64,000 bases of DNA from NCBI RefSeq assembly GCF_030064125.1, contig NZ_CP125957.1, forward strand, positions 1,116,001 to 1,180,000. The letters are read 5' to 3'. Both the position numbers and the translations under genes were made by a program. This document shows positions 20,746 through 30,499 of the stretch, one piece after another. Source of the stretch: Pseudomonas sp. G2-4. Its GTDB lineage: Bacteria; Pseudomonadota; Gammaproteobacteria; Pseudomonadales; Pseudomonadaceae. Position 1 is the first letter of the stretch, and every line of letters starts with the position of its first letter. Below the pieces are notes generated by a model. That model searched no databases. It had not been told where the DNA came from and worked only from the letters and a program-made list of their open reading frames with translations.

Positions 20746-22035
20746 GTGAGCAAGTCCCTGCAAGCCATTCGTGGCATGAACGACATCCTGCCCGAGCAGA
20801 CGCCCCTGTGGCGCTATTTCGAGGGTACCGTGGCGCGTTTGCTGGATAACTACGGTTACCGGCAGATCCGCATGCCGATCGTTGAATTCACCGAGCTGTT
20901 CAAGCGCTCCATCGGTGAAGTCACCGACATCGTCGAAAAAGAGATGTACACCTTCGACGACCGCAACGGCGATTCGCTGACCCTGCGCCCTGAAGGCACG
21001 GCGGCCTGCGTGCGCGCCGTGCTCGAGCACGGCATCACCGGTGGCGGCCAGGTGCAGAAACTCTGGTACATCGGCCCGATGTTTCGTCACGAACGCCCGC
21101 AAAAGGGCCGTTATCGCCAGTTCCACCAGATCGGTTGCGAAGTGTTCAACCTCGACGGTCCGGACATCGACGCCGAATTGATCGTGCTGACCTGGCGCCT
21201 GTGGGGCGAGTTGGGCATTCGCGACGCGGTCAAGCTTGAGCTCAACAGCCTCGGCACTGCTGAAGCCCGCGCTCGCTACCGTGACGCGCTGGTAGAATTC
21301 CTTTCGGCCCGCCTCGAGCACCTGGACGAAGACAGCCAGCGCCGGTTGAAAACCAACCCGTTGCGGGTATTGGATACCAAGAACCCGGACACCCAGGCCG
21401 TGCTGGTGGATGCACCAAAACTGGCCGACTACCTGGACGACGAATCCCGCGTGCACTTCGAGGGGCTCAAGGCCCGTCTGGACGCCGCTGGCATTCCCTA
21501 CGTGATCAACCCGAAACTGGTCCGTGGCCTGGATTACTACAGCAAGACCGTATTCGAGTGGGTCACCGACAAGCTCGGCGCCCAGGGCACCGTGTGTGCC
21601 GGCGGCCGCTACGACGGGCTGGTGGAGCAGATGGGCGGCAAGCCGACCCCGGGCGTCGGTTTCGCCATGGGCATCGAACGCCTGGTGCTGATGCTCGAGG
21701 CTTTGGACAAGGTGCCAGAAGAGCTTTCCCGTCAGGTCGACGTTTACCTGTGCGCCTTCGGCGAAGCAGCCGAACTGGCGGCCCTGACGTTGAGCGAACG
21801 GGTCCGCGACCAGTTGCCCAACCTGCGCCTGCAGATCAACGCCGGGGCTGGCAGCTTCAAAAGCCAATTCAAGAAGGCCGACAAGAGCGGTGCGCTGTAT
21901 GCACTGATCCTCGGTGACGACGAACTGGCCCAACAAGTGGTAGGTTTCAAACCCCTGCGTGGCCAGGGCGAACAACAAAGCATTGCCTGGGATGCGCTTG
22001 CTGCACACCTGGCCACCTGCGTCGTGCAGGGTTGA
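20746..22035 (+). CDS. hisS: Histidyl-tRNA synthetase
   Basis: 429 aa class II synthetase, GTG start 24 bp after ispG with a GGATT motif. Motif 1 around [23 protein letters not shown], motif 2 [16 protein letters not shown], His-specific [15 protein letters not shown], motif 3 [12 protein letters not shown], and a C-terminal anticodon-binding domain (about 330-429). Confidence 0.98.
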   Translation: MSKSLQAIRGMNDILPEQTPLWRYFEGTVARLLDNYGYRQIRMPIVEFTELFKRSIGEVTDIVEKEMYTFDDRNGDSLTLRPEGTAACVRAVLEHGITGGGQVQKLWYIGPMFRHERPQKGRYRQFHQIGCEVFNLDGPDIDAELIVLTWRLWGELGIRDAVKLELNSLGTAEARARYRDALVEFLSARLEHLDEDSQRRLKTNPLRVLDTKNPDTQAVLVDAPKLADYLDDESRVHFEGLKARLDAAGIPYVINPKLVRGLDYYSKTVFEWVTDKLGAQGTVCAGGRYDGLVEQMGGKPTPGVGFAMGIERLVLMLEALDKVPEELSRQVDVYLCAFGEAAELAALTLSERVRDQLPNLRLQINAGAGSFKSQFKKADKSGALYALILGDDELAQQVVGFKPLRGQGEQQSIAWDALAAHLATCVVQG

Positions 22036-22075
22036 AGCTGTCAAACAGCCGATTTAGCGATTAAGGAGTATTGGG

Positions 22076-22717
22076 GTGTCGAGTACCGAAGATGAACAGC
22101 TGGCGGATTTGAAGGACTGGTGGACGCGCAACGGCAAGCCGCTGGTCACTGGCGGCCTGTTGGCGCTGGTCATCGTGTTCGGCTGGCAGGCCTACCAGAA
22201 ATACCAGAGCAACCAGTCGCAAGGCGCCTCGGTGCTCTATCAGCAATTGCTGGAAACCACCCTGACCCCGGACGGCAAGCCTGACCCTGCCCGCGTGGCG
22301 GACCTGGCCGGCAAGCTGGACAAGGAATTCGGTGGCACCGCCTACGCGCAATACGGTCGCCTGTTCGTGGCCAAGGTCGCCGTGGACAGCGGCAAGCTGG
22401 ACGACGCCGCTACCGAACTCAAAGGTATCGTCGACAAGCCGGCCAACCCGACCCTGGGCGAAGTGGCGCGTCAGCGCCTGGCGCAGGTGCTGGCGGCGCA
22501 GAACAAGGCTGAAGATGCGTTGAAGCTGCTCGACGGCGATGCCGACAAGGCATTCCTGGCGACCCGCGAAGAACTCAAGGGCGACCTGCTGGTACAGCTG
22601 GGCCGTGCCGATGAGGCCCATGCGGCCTACCAAAAAGCCAAGGCTGCGCTGTCGGATGAAGCCGCGGTCGGTGGCCTGCAAATCAAGCTGGACGACCTGG
22701 CCAAAGGGGATGCGTGA
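22076..22717 (+). CDS. YfgM-like tetratricopeptide membrane protein
   Basis: 213 aa, GTG start with AAGGAG 8 bases upstream. A short cytoplasmic N-terminus (DEQLADLKDWWTRNGKPL) and one TM helix at about 23-40 (LVTGGLLALVIVFGWQAYQKY) are followed by a periplasmic TPR domain. Members associate with SecYEG and PpiD and help periplasmic chaperoning. The gene keeps its conserved place between hisS and bamB and overlaps the bamB start by 8 bp. Confidence 0.92.
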   Translation: MSSTEDEQLADLKDWWTRNGKPLVTGGLLALVIVFGWQAYQKYQSNQSQGASVLYQQLLETTLTPDGKPDPARVADLAGKLDKEFGGTAYAQYGRLFVAKVAVDSGKLDDAATELKGIVDKPANPTLGEVARQRLAQVLAAQNKAEDALKLLDGDADKAFLATREELKGDLLVQLGRADEAHAAYQKAKAALSDEAAVGGLQIKLDDLAKGDA

Positions 22718-23861
22718 CGTGATCCAGTGGAAACATGCAGCATTGCTGGCCCTGGCCATTCTGGCCGCGGGTTGCAGCAGCAACAGCAAAAAAGAACTGC
22801 CTCCGGCCGAACTGACCGACTTCAAAGAAGAAGTCGTGCTGCAGAAGCAGTGGAGCCGCTCCATCGGTGACGGCCAGGGTGAAACCTACAACATGCTGGT
22901 GCCGGCCATCGATGGCGACACCATCTATGCCGGCGACGTCACGGGCGTGGTCATGGCGATGGATCGCAGCAATGGCGACGTCAAATGGGAGAAAGATCTC
23001 GAACTGCCTGTTTCCGGCGCCGTTGGCGTGGGTTACGGGCTGGTCATGATCGGCACGCTCAAGGGCGAGATCGTGGCCCTGGACGCGAGCAGCGGTGAAG
23101 AGAAATGGCGCGCCCGCGTGACCAGTGAAGTACTCGCACCGCCCGCCACCAACGGTGACGTGGTCGTGGTCCAGACCCAGGATGACCGTCTGATTGGTCT
23201 GGATGCCGCCACCGGCAACCAGCGCTGGTTGTACGACAGCACCCCGGCGGTACTGACCTTGCGCGGCACCAGCGCGCCGATCGTCACCAACCGCCTCGCG
23301 GTGGCTGGGTTGTCGACCGGTAAAGTGGTCGCCTTGGATGTTTCCAACGGCGTGCCGGTCTGGGAACAACGGGTAGCGATCCCACAAGGTCGCTCGGAAC
23401 TGGAGCGCGTGGTCGACATCGACGGCGGCCTGCTGCTGTCCGGCGGTACTCTGTATGTCGCCAGCTACCAGGGCCGCGTTGCGGCGCTGGACCTGGAAAG
23501 CGGTCGTCCGTTGTGGCAGCGCGATGCGTCCAGCTACGCCGGTGTCGCCCAGGGTTTTGGCAGCGTCTACGTGAGCCTGTCCTCGGGCACGGTTGAAGGC
23601 GTCGACGAGCGTTCCACCACCGCATTGTGGAGCAATGACTCCCTGGCCCGTCGTCAACTGTCGGCCCCGGAAGTGTTCTCCAGCTACGTTGCCGTGGGTG
23701 ACCTGGAAGGTTACCTGCACCTGCTCAGCCAGGTGGACGGCCGTTTCGTCGGTCGCGAGCGCATCGACAGCGACGGCCTGCGGGCTCGTCCGCTGGTGGC
23801 GGGCAACATGATTTATGTGTATGGCAACAGCGGCAAACTGGAAGCCCTGACCATCAAGTAA
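22710..23861 (+). CDS. bamB: Outer membrane assembly lipoprotein BamB
   Basis: 383 aa. Beta-propeller lipoprotein of the BAM complex. Start MRDVIQWKHAALLALAILAAGCSS gives a signal peptide with lipobox LAAGC; PQQ-like repeats follow (for example ALDASSGEEKWRARV, GLDAATGNQRWLYDS, ALDLESGRPLWQRD). A longer in-frame reading overlaps the YfgM-like gene and is not used. Two hairpins follow the stop. Confidence 0.96.
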   Translation: MRDVIQWKHAALLALAILAAGCSSNSKKELPPAELTDFKEEVVLQKQWSRSIGDGQGETYNMLVPAIDGDTIYAGDVTGVVMAMDRSNGDVKWEKDLELPVSGAVGVGYGLVMIGTLKGEIVALDASSGEEKWRARVTSEVLAPPATNGDVVVVQTQDDRLIGLDAATGNQRWLYDSTPAVLTLRGTSAPIVTNRLAVAGLSTGKVVALDVSNGVPVWEQRVAIPQGRSELERVVDIDGGLLLSGGTLYVASYQGRVAALDLESGRPLWQRDASSYAGVAQGFGSVYVSLSSGTVEGVDERSTTALWSNDSLARRQLSAPEVFSSYVAVGDLEGYLHLLSQVDGRFVGRERIDSDGLRARPLVAGNMIYVYGNSGKLEALTIK

Positions 23862-23867
23862 GACTAT

Positions 23868-23967
23868 GCTTGGGGCTAATCCCCCAAGCGGCCTTGTTCA
23901 CAAGGTTTGCAGGGCTTCCACAGACTGCCCCGAGCACCAGCCGCTGCCTCGCAGCGGCTTTTGTATT
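23868..23967 (+). terminator. bamB terminator region
   Basis: Two stems: GCTTGGGG / CCCCAAGC at 23868-23889 without a T tract, and AGCCGCTGC / GCAGCGGCT at 23939-23959 followed by TTTTGTATTTT. The second is a good intrinsic terminator and suggests der has its own promoter or depends on readthrough. Confidence 0.8.
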
Positions 23968-23994
23968 TTCTGAAATAACGAAGTGGAGAGCCGC

Positions 23995-25467
23995 ATGGTT
24001 CCCGTAATCGCCCTGGTGGGCCGACCGAACGTCGGCAAGTCCACCTTGTTCAACCGCCTGACCAGGACTCGCGACGCCATTGTCGGCGACTTGTCCGGTC
24101 TGACCCGTGATCGCCAATACGGTGAGGCCAAGTGGCAAGGGCGTACCTATATTCTGGTCGACACCGGCGGCATCTCCGGTGATGAACACGGCATGGACGA
24201 AAAAATGGCCGAGCAGTCGCTGCTCGCCATCGAAGAAGCCGATGTGGTGCTGTTCCTGGTAGACGCCAAGGCCGGTTTTACCGCCGCCGACCAGATGATC
24301 GCCGAGCATTTGCGCAAACGTAACAAGCGTTCCTACGTGGTTGCCAACAAGGTCGACAACATCGACCCGGACATGGCCCGCGCTGAATTCGCCCCGTTGG
24401 GCATGGGCCAGGCGATCCCGATCGCCGGAGCCCACGGTCGTGGCATCACCCAGATGCTGGAAATCGCCTTGGCTGATTTCCCGAAAGACGATGCAGACGA
24501 GCCGGAAGACGGCGAGGAAGAAATCGTCGCCGAGGGCGAGGAAGCCAAGCGCATTCCAGGCCCGAGCGAAAAAGACGGGATCAAGATCGCCATCATCGGT
24601 CGCCCGAACGTGGGCAAGTCGACGTTGGTCAACCGCATGCTCGGCGAAGACCGGGTCATCGTGTACGACCAACCCGGTACCACCCGCGACAGCATCTACA
24701 TCCCGTTCGAGCGTAACGAAGAGAAGTACACGCTGATCGACACCGCCGGTGTGCGCAAGCGCGGCAAGATCCACGAAGAAGTCGAAAAGTTCTCCGTGGT
24801 CAAAACCCTGCAGGCGATCAAAGACGCCAACGTGGTGATCTTCGTGATGGACGCCCGCGAGGGTGTGGTCGACCACGACTTGAACCTGTTGGGCTTCGCC
24901 CTGGAAGCCGGTCGTGCGCTGGTCATCGCGATCAACAAGTGGGACGGCATGACGCCGAGCGAGCGCGATTTCGTCAAGATCGAATTGCAGCGTCGGCTGT
25001 TCTTCGTCGACTTCGCCGACATCCACTTCATCTCGGCTCTGCACGGCACGGGCGTGGGCAACCTCTACGCCTCGGTGCAGAACTCGTTCAAGTCCGCGGT
25101 CACCCGCTGGCCGACCAACCGCCTGACCCAGATCCTCGAAGACGCCGTTGGCGAGCACGCCCCGCCGATGGTCAACAACCGCCGGATCAAGCTGCGTTAC
25201 GCCCACTTGGGTGGTGCCAACCCGCCGATTATCGTGATCCACGGTAACCAGATCGAGAAGGTACCCAAGTCGTATGTCCGTTATCTGGAGAACACCTATC
25301 GCCGCGTCCTGAAGCTGGTCGGCACGCCGATCCGCATCGAATTCAAGGGCGGCGAGAACCCGTACGAAGGCAACAAGAACACGCTCACCGACCGCCAGGT
25401 CAACAAGAAGCGCCGCTTGATGTCGCACAACAAGAAGGCTGACAAGAAGCGTCGCGATAAGCGCTGA
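23995..25467 (+). CDS. der: Ribosome assembly GTPase Der (EngA)
   Basis: 490 aa. Two tandem GTPase domains: G1 GRPNVGKST at about residue 8 and again at about 203, G3 DTGG and DTAG, G4 NKVD and NKWD, then a KH-like C-terminal domain ending in a Lys/Arg-rich tail ([14 protein letters not shown]). Required for 50S maturation. ATG at 23995 ([17 protein letters not shown]) has GGAGAG upstream; the earlier in-frame start at 23983 overlaps that ribosome site. Confidence 0.97.
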   Translation: MVPVIALVGRPNVGKSTLFNRLTRTRDAIVGDLSGLTRDRQYGEAKWQGRTYILVDTGGISGDEHGMDEKMAEQSLLAIEEADVVLFLVDAKAGFTAADQMIAEHLRKRNKRSYVVANKVDNIDPDMARAEFAPLGMGQAIPIAGAHGRGITQMLEIALADFPKDDADEPEDGEEEIVAEGEEAKRIPGPSEKDGIKIAIIGRPNVGKSTLVNRMLGEDRVIVYDQPGTTRDSIYIPFERNEEKYTLIDTAGVRKRGKIHEEVEKFSVVKTLQAIKDANVVIFVMDAREGVVDHDLNLLGFALEAGRALVIAINKWDGMTPSERDFVKIELQRRLFFVDFADIHFISALHGTGVGNLYASVQNSFKSAVTRWPTNRLTQILEDAVGEHAPPMVNNRRIKLRYAHLGGANPPIIVIHGNQIEKVPKSYVRYLENTYRRVLKLVGTPIRIEFKGGENPYEGNKNTLTDRQVNKKRRLMSHNKKADKKRRDKR

Positions 25468-25494
25468 TTCGATGCCGATTGCCCGGGAGCTTCT

Positions 25495-25619
25495 GTGGCG
25501 AGGGAGCTTGCTCCCGCTGGGTTGCGAAGCAACCCCAAGATGTACCTACCACAGCCGTGCATCAGACATAACCCAGGGGGCTGCTGCGCAGCCCAGCGGG
25601 AGCAAGCTCCCTCGCCACG
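25495..25619. repeat. REP family B inverted pair
   Basis: Left arm GTGGCGAGGGAGCTTGCTCC and its inverted copy ending at 25619, with inner hairpins GGGTTGCGAAGCAACCC and GGGCTGCTGCGCAGCCC. Between der and its terminator. Confidence 0.88.
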
Positions 25620-25634
25620 GTTGTTCGGCGACAT

Positions 25635-25664
25635 AAAAAGGGTGCCCACCGCGGCACCCTTTTT
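25635..25664 (+). terminator. Terminator after der
   Basis: A perfect 12-bp stem AAAAAGGGTGCC / GGCACCCTTTTT with a 6-base loop, reading as a bidirectional terminator; it lies 168 bp after the der stop, beyond the REP pair. Confidence 0.9.
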
Positions 25665-25739
25665 CATGCCCGGCGATTGGGCTATCCTCGACCTCTCCCG
25701 CGCCGCACCTGAGCCGGGTGCAGACCCAGGGAACCCCCG

Positions 25740-26888
25740 ATGATCACCAGCAAGTTGCCGAATGTCGGCATCACTATCTTTACCCAGATGTCCCAGCTCG
25801 CGGCGCAGACCGGCGCGCTCAATCTGTCCCAGGGGTTTCCCGATTTCGATGGTCCGCAGGCCCTGCGCGATGCGGTTGGCCGGCATATCGCCCAAGGCCA
25901 TAACCAATATTCGCCCATGACCGGTTTGCCGGCCCTGCGCCAGCAGATCGCGGCGAAGATCGCCCGCAGTTACGGCGTCGGCGTCGATGCCGACCAAGAA
26001 GTCACCGTCACACCCGGGGCGACCCAGGCGATTTTCTGTGCCATTGCCGCCGTGGTTCATAGCGGCGACGAAGTGATCGTGTTCGACCCTTGCTATGACA
26101 GCTACGAGCCGGCGGTGCAACTGGCCGGTGGGCGCTGTGTGCATGTGCAATTGGGCCTGGATGACTTCGCCATCGACTTCCAGAAGCTCGGCGAAGCCCT
26201 CAGCCCACGCACGCGGATGATCATCCTCAACAGTCCCCACAATCCCAGCGGCGCCCTCATCAGTCGTGCCGAGCTGGATCAGTTGGCGGCGTTGATTCGT
26301 GACCGCGACATTTACCTGATCAGCGACGAGGTCTACGAACACCTGGTGTTCGACGGCGTTTCCCACGCCAGCGTGTTGGCCCATGAAGAGCTGTACCGAC
26401 GGGCCTTCGTGGTCAGTTCGTTCGGCAAGACCTACCACGTCACCGGCTGGAAAACCGGCTATGTCGTGGCGCCACCGGCCCTGACGGCGGAGCTGCGCAA
26501 GGTGCATCAATACGTCAGCTTCTGCGGCGTGACGCCGCTGCAGTACGCGTTGGCCGACTACATGGCCGAGCATCCGGAGCATGTCGAAGAATTGCCGGAC
26601 TTCTACCAGGCCAAGCGCGACTTGTTCTGCGATCTGTTGACCCCCTCGCGGTTCAGTTTCAAACGGGTGGCCGGCACCTATTTCCAGTTGGTGGATTACT
26701 CGCAAATTCGCCCGGACTTGAATGACGTCGACATGGCCGTCTGGATGACCCGTGAGCACGGCGTGGCGACGATCCCGGTCTCGGTGTTCTACCAGAGCCA
26801 GCCCGAAGGCCAGCGCCTGGTGCGCCTGTGTTTTGCCAAACGCGAGGAGACGCTGCGCGAAGCGGCGGAAAAACTATGCGTGATCTGA
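25740..26888 (+). CDS. PLP-dependent methionine/glutamine-type aminotransferase (YbdL-like)
   Basis: 382 aa fold-type I class I/II aminotransferase. NLSQGFPDFDGPQALRDAV near the start, NSPHNPSGALIS, DEVYEHLVFDGVSHAS and the PLP lysine in SSFGKTYHVTGWKTGY match the methionine aminotransferase (YbdL/MtnE-like) and glutamine transaminase K group. Such enzymes aminate 2-oxo-4-methylthiobutyrate, often with glutamine as donor. The next gene overlaps it by 13 bp and encodes an omega-amidase-type hydrolase that would remove the 2-oxoglutaramate made, which supports this reading. Confidence 0.85.
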   Translation: MITSKLPNVGITIFTQMSQLAAQTGALNLSQGFPDFDGPQALRDAVGRHIAQGHNQYSPMTGLPALRQQIAAKIARSYGVGVDADQEVTVTPGATQAIFCAIAAVVHSGDEVIVFDPCYDSYEPAVQLAGGRCVHVQLGLDDFAIDFQKLGEALSPRTRMIILNSPHNPSGALISRAELDQLAALIRDRDIYLISDEVYEHLVFDGVSHASVLAHEELYRRAFVVSSFGKTYHVTGWKTGYVVAPPALTAELRKVHQYVSFCGVTPLQYALADYMAEHPEHVEELPDFYQAKRDLFCDLLTPSRFSFKRVAGTYFQLVDYSQIRPDLNDVDMAVWMTREHGVATIPVSVFYQSQPEGQRLVRLCFAKREETLREAAEKLCVI

Positions 26889-27667
26889 GTGTGTTGCCCA
26901 ACCTCAATGTCGCGTTGGTCCAGACCACCCTGGCCTGGCACGACCGCCAGGCCAACCTGGCGCACTTCGAAGGCCTGCTGGAGCAGGCGCGTGGGGCGGA
27001 CCTGATCATCCTGCCGGAAATGTTCACCACCGGGTTTTCCATGGAGTCCGAGGCCCTGGCGGAGCCGGAATACGGACCGTCGCACAAGTGGCTCAAGGCC
27101 CAGGCGGCGAAGCTGGACGCGGTCATCACCGGCAGTGTGATCATCCAGGCGGCGGACGGCAGCCATCGCAATCGTCTGCTCTGGGCGCGCCCGGACGGTG
27201 AGGTGCTGCATTACGACAAGCGTCATCTGTTTCGCATGGCGGGGGAGCACAACCATTACACGCCGGGCGAGCGCCAGGTGTTGTTCGAACTCAAGGGCTG
27301 GCGCATTCGTCCGCTGATTTGCTACGACCTGCGCTTCCCGGTCTGGAGCCGCGACGCCGAGGACACCGACCTGTTGCTGTACACCGCCAACTGGCCGGGG
27401 GCCCGGCGCCAGCATTGGAACCGGTTGCTGCCGGCCCGAGCCATCGAGAACCTGTGCTACGTCGCGGCGGTGAACCGCATCGGCACGGACGGCAAGGGCT
27501 TCGCTTATACCGGTGACAGTCAGGTGCTGGATTTCCAGGGCGAAACCTTGCTCAGTGCCGGCGAGGCAGACGGGGTATTCACGGTGTGCTTGAGCGCGGC
27601 GGACCTGGCGGCGTATCGCACGCGGTTTCCCGCGAACCTGGATGCCGATAGCTTCGAATTCATCTAA
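26876..27667 (+). CDS. Nitrilase-superfamily omega-amidase (YafV-like)
   Basis: 263 aa carbon-nitrogen hydrolase. The catalytic triad is readable: Glu in ILPEMFTTGFSME, Lys in LHYDKRHLFRMAGE and Cys in IRPLICYDLRFPVWSR. This motif set fits YafV/NIT2 omega-amidases that hydrolyse 2-oxoglutaramate to 2-oxoglutarate and ammonia. ATG at 26876 lies inside the end of the aminotransferase gene, so translational coupling is likely. Confidence 0.87.
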   Translation: MRDLSVLPNLNVALVQTTLAWHDRQANLAHFEGLLEQARGADLIILPEMFTTGFSMESEALAEPEYGPSHKWLKAQAAKLDAVITGSVIIQAADGSHRNRLLWARPDGEVLHYDKRHLFRMAGEHNHYTPGERQVLFELKGWRIRPLICYDLRFPVWSRDAEDTDLLLYTANWPGARRQHWNRLLPARAIENLCYVAAVNRIGTDGKGFAYTGDSQVLDFQGETLLSAGEADGVFTVCLSAADLAAYRTRFPANLDADSFEFI

Positions 27668-27668
27668 T

Positions 27669-27680
27669 TGAAACGTTTCA
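27669..27680. promoter_or_regulatory. Perfect palindrome resembling a Cra (FruR) operator
   Basis: TGAAACGTTTCA, a 12-bp perfect palindrome 2 bp after the amidase stop and 55 bp before the small coiled-coil gene. It equals the core of the Cra/FruR consensus and differs by one base from the P. putida fru operator as I recall it (TTAAACGTTTCA). Other LacI-family regulators could also bind. Confidence 0.5.
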
Positions 27681-27734
27681 GCCCTTCAGCAACGGTGTTG
27701 CGTGCCGATAAATGGTCAGCCAAGGAGAATGCTC

Positions 27735-28157
27735 ATGACCACTATCAGCGCAACCACCGTCAACCCGTACCCGCTTTCGGCGCCTAAAGTCTCGATCAAA
27801 GGGGCCGCTGAAGAGAAAGAAACCATTGCTGTAGCGCCGACTGACGCCAGCGGCGATAAGGACAAGGACAGCAAGCTAAGTGTGGATACCAGCGGTGCGA
27901 ATGTCGCCGGTGCTCCTTCCAGTGGCGGCGGGGACATCATCGAACAACTGAAAAAGCAGATCGAGCAGGCCGAAAAACTGCTGGCCCAGCAGCAAGCCCA
28001 ATTGGCCCGTGTGCAGAAGAGCCAGGCCAACGAAGAGCAGAAGGCCCAGCAGGCCATGGCCATCCAGACCCAGATCATGGGTACCCAGGGGATGCTGCAA
28101 ACCTTGCGGGCGTCGTTGTTGCTGGCCATGACCGTTTCTGTCGATATCCATGCCTGA
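27735..28157 (+). CDS. Small coiled-coil protein of unknown function
   Basis: 140 aa. The ATG at 27735 is 7 bases after AAGGAG; an ATG at 27729 is too close to that site. A Pro/Ala/Ser-rich N-terminus (about 1-65) is followed by a heptad-like helix (about 70-115) rich in Gln, Lys and Ala (DIIEQLKKQIEQAEKLLAQQ), then a short Leu-rich end. No signal peptide, no Cys. Pseudomonas genomes carry several such short proteins; role unknown. A Cra-like palindrome lies in its upstream region. Confidence 0.75.
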   Translation: MTTISATTVNPYPLSAPKVSIKGAAEEKETIAVAPTDASGDKDKDSKLSVDTSGANVAGAPSSGGGDIIEQLKKQIEQAEKLLAQQQAQLARVQKSQANEEQKAQQAMAIQTQIMGTQGMLQTLRASLLLAMTVSVDIHA

Positions 28158-28182
28158 GACTTGTATTGCCTGACAGGCCGCT

Positions 28183-28277
28183 ATCGCGAGCAAGCTCGCT
28201 CCCACAGGGGGCTGAGGTGTGGTCACAGGATTTCGGACCCACTGAAGATCCAGTGTGGGAGCGAGCTTGCTCGCGAT
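28183..28277. repeat. REP family A inverted pair
   Basis: ATCGCGAGCAAGCTCGCTCC at the left and its exact inverted copy ending GCTCGCGAT at 28277, separated by about 50 bp. Confidence 0.9.
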
Positions 28278-28315
28278 GAGGCCAGAACAGTCAGTACAAA
28301 ACCATCCGCCAAACA

Positions 28316-28349
28316 AAAAGGCCCCGGGGATCACACCCCAGGGCCTTTT
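28316..28349 (-). terminator. Terminator of leuA
   Basis: AAAAGGCCC / GGGCCTTTT outer stem with an inner GGGG/CCCC stem, ending in T on both strands; 17 bp past the leuA stop. Confidence 0.88.
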
Positions 28350-28365
28350 GCATTTCAGCTGTGGA

Positions 28366-30045
28366 TCAGGCCGCCTTGGCTTCCGGCTGGCTCAGCGAGC
28401 GGTTCAGCGCACTGAACAGTGCCTTGAAGCTGGCAGTGGTGATGTTTTCATCAATGCCCACGCCGTGCACCGCACGTTCACCGTTGACCCGCAGTTCGAT
28501 ATACGCCGCTGCCTTGGCGTTGGTGCCCGCACCGATGGCGTGTTCGTTGTAGTCCATGATCTCCACCGGAATCGGCAGGCCGGCCACCAGGGCTTCCAGC
28601 GCGCCGTTGCCCTTGCCGCGCCAGTGCAGGTTGGTTTCGCCCTGGCCCTTGCTCGCGACTTCCACTTCCACGGCACTGTTGCCGTTTTCTTCCTGCAGGC
28701 GATGGCTGACCAGCGCGTACGGGGTGTTGGCTTGCAGGTATTCGCGCTGCAGCAGGCTGTGGATCTGCTGGGCGGTCATTTCCAGGCCGAGGCGATCGGT
28801 TTCGCGCTGGACCACCTGGCTGAATTCGATCTGCATGCGGCGTGGCAGGCTGATGCCGTACTCCTGCTCCAACAGGTAGGCGATACCGCCCTTGCCGGAC
28901 TGGCTGTTGACGCGAATCACCGCCTCGTAGCTGCGGCCGATGTCGGCCGGGTCGATCGGCAGGTATGGAACTTCCCACAGACCGTCTGATTTCTGCTGGG
29001 CGAAGCCCTTGCGAATCGCGTCCTGGTGCGAACCGGAGAACGCCGTGTGAACCAGGTCGCCCACATACGGGTGACGCGGGTGCACCGGGATCTGGTTGCA
29101 CTCTTCGACCACTTTGCGCACGCCGTCGATGTCGGAGAAGTCCAGCCCGGGGTGGATGCCCTGGGTGTAGAGGTTCAGCGCCACGGTCACCAGGTCGACG
29201 TTACCGGTGCGTTCGCCGTTGCCGAACAGGCAACCTTCGACACGGTCGGCGCCAGCCATCAGGCCCAGTTCGGTGGCGGCCACGCCGGTGCCGCGGTCGT
29301 TGTGGGTATGCAGGCTGATGAGCACGCTGTCACGGCGGGTGATGTTGCGATGGAACCACTCGATCTGGTCGGCGTAGATGTTCGGAGTGGCGACTTCCAC
29401 GGTCGCCGGCAGGTTGAGGATCACCTTGCGCTCAGGCGTCGGGTTCCAGACTTCGATCACTGCGTCGCAGACTTCCTTGGCGAACTCCAGCTCAGTGGCG
29501 CTGAAGGTTTCTGGCGAGTATTCGAACTGCCATTGGGTTTCCGGCTGCTGCGCCGCGTATTTGACGAACAGCTTGGCCGCGTTCACCGCGATTTCCTTCA
29601 CGCCTTCCTTGTCCTGGTTGAACACGATGCGGCGGAACGATGGGCAGGTGGCGTTATACAGGTGGACGATGGCTTTTTTCGCGCCGCGCAGGGATTCGAA
29701 CGTGCGGGCGATCAGGTCTTCACGGGCCTGGGTCAGCACCTGGATGGTGGTGTCGTCCGGGATGTGGCCTTCTTCGATCAGGGTGCGCACGAAGTCGAAA
29801 TCGGTCTGCGAAGCCGCCGGGAACGATGCTTCGATTTCCTTGACGCCCACGGCCACGAGGGTTTTCCAGAAGCGCAGCTTCTTCACAGCGTCCATTGGCT
29901 CGATCAGCGACTGGTTGCCATCACGCAGGTCGGAACTGCACCAGATCGGCGCGGCAGTGATGGTCTTCGACGGCCAGGTGCGATCCGGCAGGTTGATGGT
30001 CGGGAAGGCGCGGTATTTGGAAGACGGGTCTTTGAGCATGCTCAT
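28366..30045 (-). CDS. leuA: 2-isopropylmalate synthase
   Basis: 559 aa, the long LeuA type. Condenses acetyl-CoA with 2-oxoisovalerate, first step of leucine synthesis. TIM barrel with [15 protein letters not shown], catalytic/metal region [16 protein letters not shown], followed by the C-terminal LeuA allosteric domain ([12 protein letters not shown] end). AAGGAT lies 7 bases upstream of the ATG. A leader peptide rich in leucine precedes it, so attenuation in addition to leucine feedback is likely. Confidence 0.97.
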   Translation of the reverse strand: MSMLKDPSSKYRAFPTINLPDRTWPSKTITAAPIWCSSDLRDGNQSLIEPMDAVKKLRFWKTLVAVGVKEIEASFPAASQTDFDFVRTLIEEGHIPDDTTIQVLTQAREDLIARTFESLRGAKKAIVHLYNATCPSFRRIVFNQDKEGVKEIAVNAAKLFVKYAAQQPETQWQFEYSPETFSATELEFAKEVCDAVIEVWNPTPERKVILNLPATVEVATPNIYADQIEWFHRNITRRDSVLISLHTHNDRGTGVAATELGLMAGADRVEGCLFGNGERTGNVDLVTVALNLYTQGIHPGLDFSDIDGVRKVVEECNQIPVHPRHPYVGDLVHTAFSGSHQDAIRKGFAQQKSDGLWEVPYLPIDPADIGRSYEAVIRVNSQSGKGGIAYLLEQEYGISLPRRMQIEFSQVVQRETDRLGLEMTAQQIHSLLQREYLQANTPYALVSHRLQEENGNSAVEVEVASKGQGETNLHWRGKGNGALEALVAGLPIPVEIMDYNEHAIGAGTNAKAAAYIELRVNGERAVHGVGIDENITTASFKALFSALNRSLSQPEAKAA

Positions 30046-30213
30046 CAGGGAATCCTTATTGTCGTGGCCGGAAAAAGGCGGCCTGCCGGTGGTTCGAATG
30101 GGGGTGGCTTCAGAGCCGGGACGAGGTGCCGCGATTCAGCCCGGCAGTCGTGCGCTGACGAGGCACAGGCTGCGGTGCTGGCGAAGCTGGATGAGGGTGT
30201 GAGAGGTTTTCAT
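30046..30213 (-). promoter_or_regulatory. leuA leader region with candidate attenuator structures
   Basis: Minus-strand leader: leader peptide (30136-30213), then GCCGGG around its stop can pair with CCCGGC about 19 bases later, while a second stem GGCCG / CGGCC (30066-30083) with a CCTTTTTC loop sits just before the leuA ribosome site. Mutually exclusive folding is possible but not proven. Confidence 0.5.
30136..30213 (-). CDS. leuL: Candidate leu leader peptide (25 aa)
   Basis: ATG at 30213, stop TGA at 30138-30136. The peptide begins MKTSHTLIQLRQ and ends SLCLVSARLPG; five of 25 residues are Leu (7, 10, 16, 18, 23) and four are Arg. AGGG is 7-10 bases upstream of the ATG. Size, Leu content and position 91 bp before leuA fit a leucine attenuator peptide of the kind known before leu operons. 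It is too short to judge by coding statistics. Confidence 0.6.
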   Translation of the reverse strand: MKTSHTLIQLRQHRSLCLVSARLPG

Positions 30214-30390
30214 GCCTCAACCCTAACCGGGCGAGGGGAGGATCGCAAGCAGTCGGAAAAAATTGAGATAAGTTCTGTTTTTGGAAGAGTTTTCGAGATT
30301 TAATCGCGTGTTACTGGGGGAATTGTAGTTTTATTGCGTCGATATTTGGAGTTCGGCAATCCATGGGGATGGGGTGATGCTGTTGCCGTC

Positions 30391-30473
30391 ATCGCGAGCA
30401 AGCTCGCTCCCACAGGTACAGCCGCGTTTTTCAGAACGCCGAAATACCCATGTGGGAGCGAGCCTGCTCGCGA
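30391..30473. repeat. REP family A inverted pair
   Basis: ATCGCGAGCAAGCTCGCTCC at the left and GTGGGAGCGAGCCTGCTCGC at the right, about 40 bp apart, between the leuA leader region and the M23 peptidase gene. The rest of 30214-30499 shows only an AT-rich stretch (30280-30340) that could hold the leuA promoter. Confidence 0.88.
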
Positions 30474-30499
30474 AGAAGCCAGTAGCCCCAGTAAAAATC

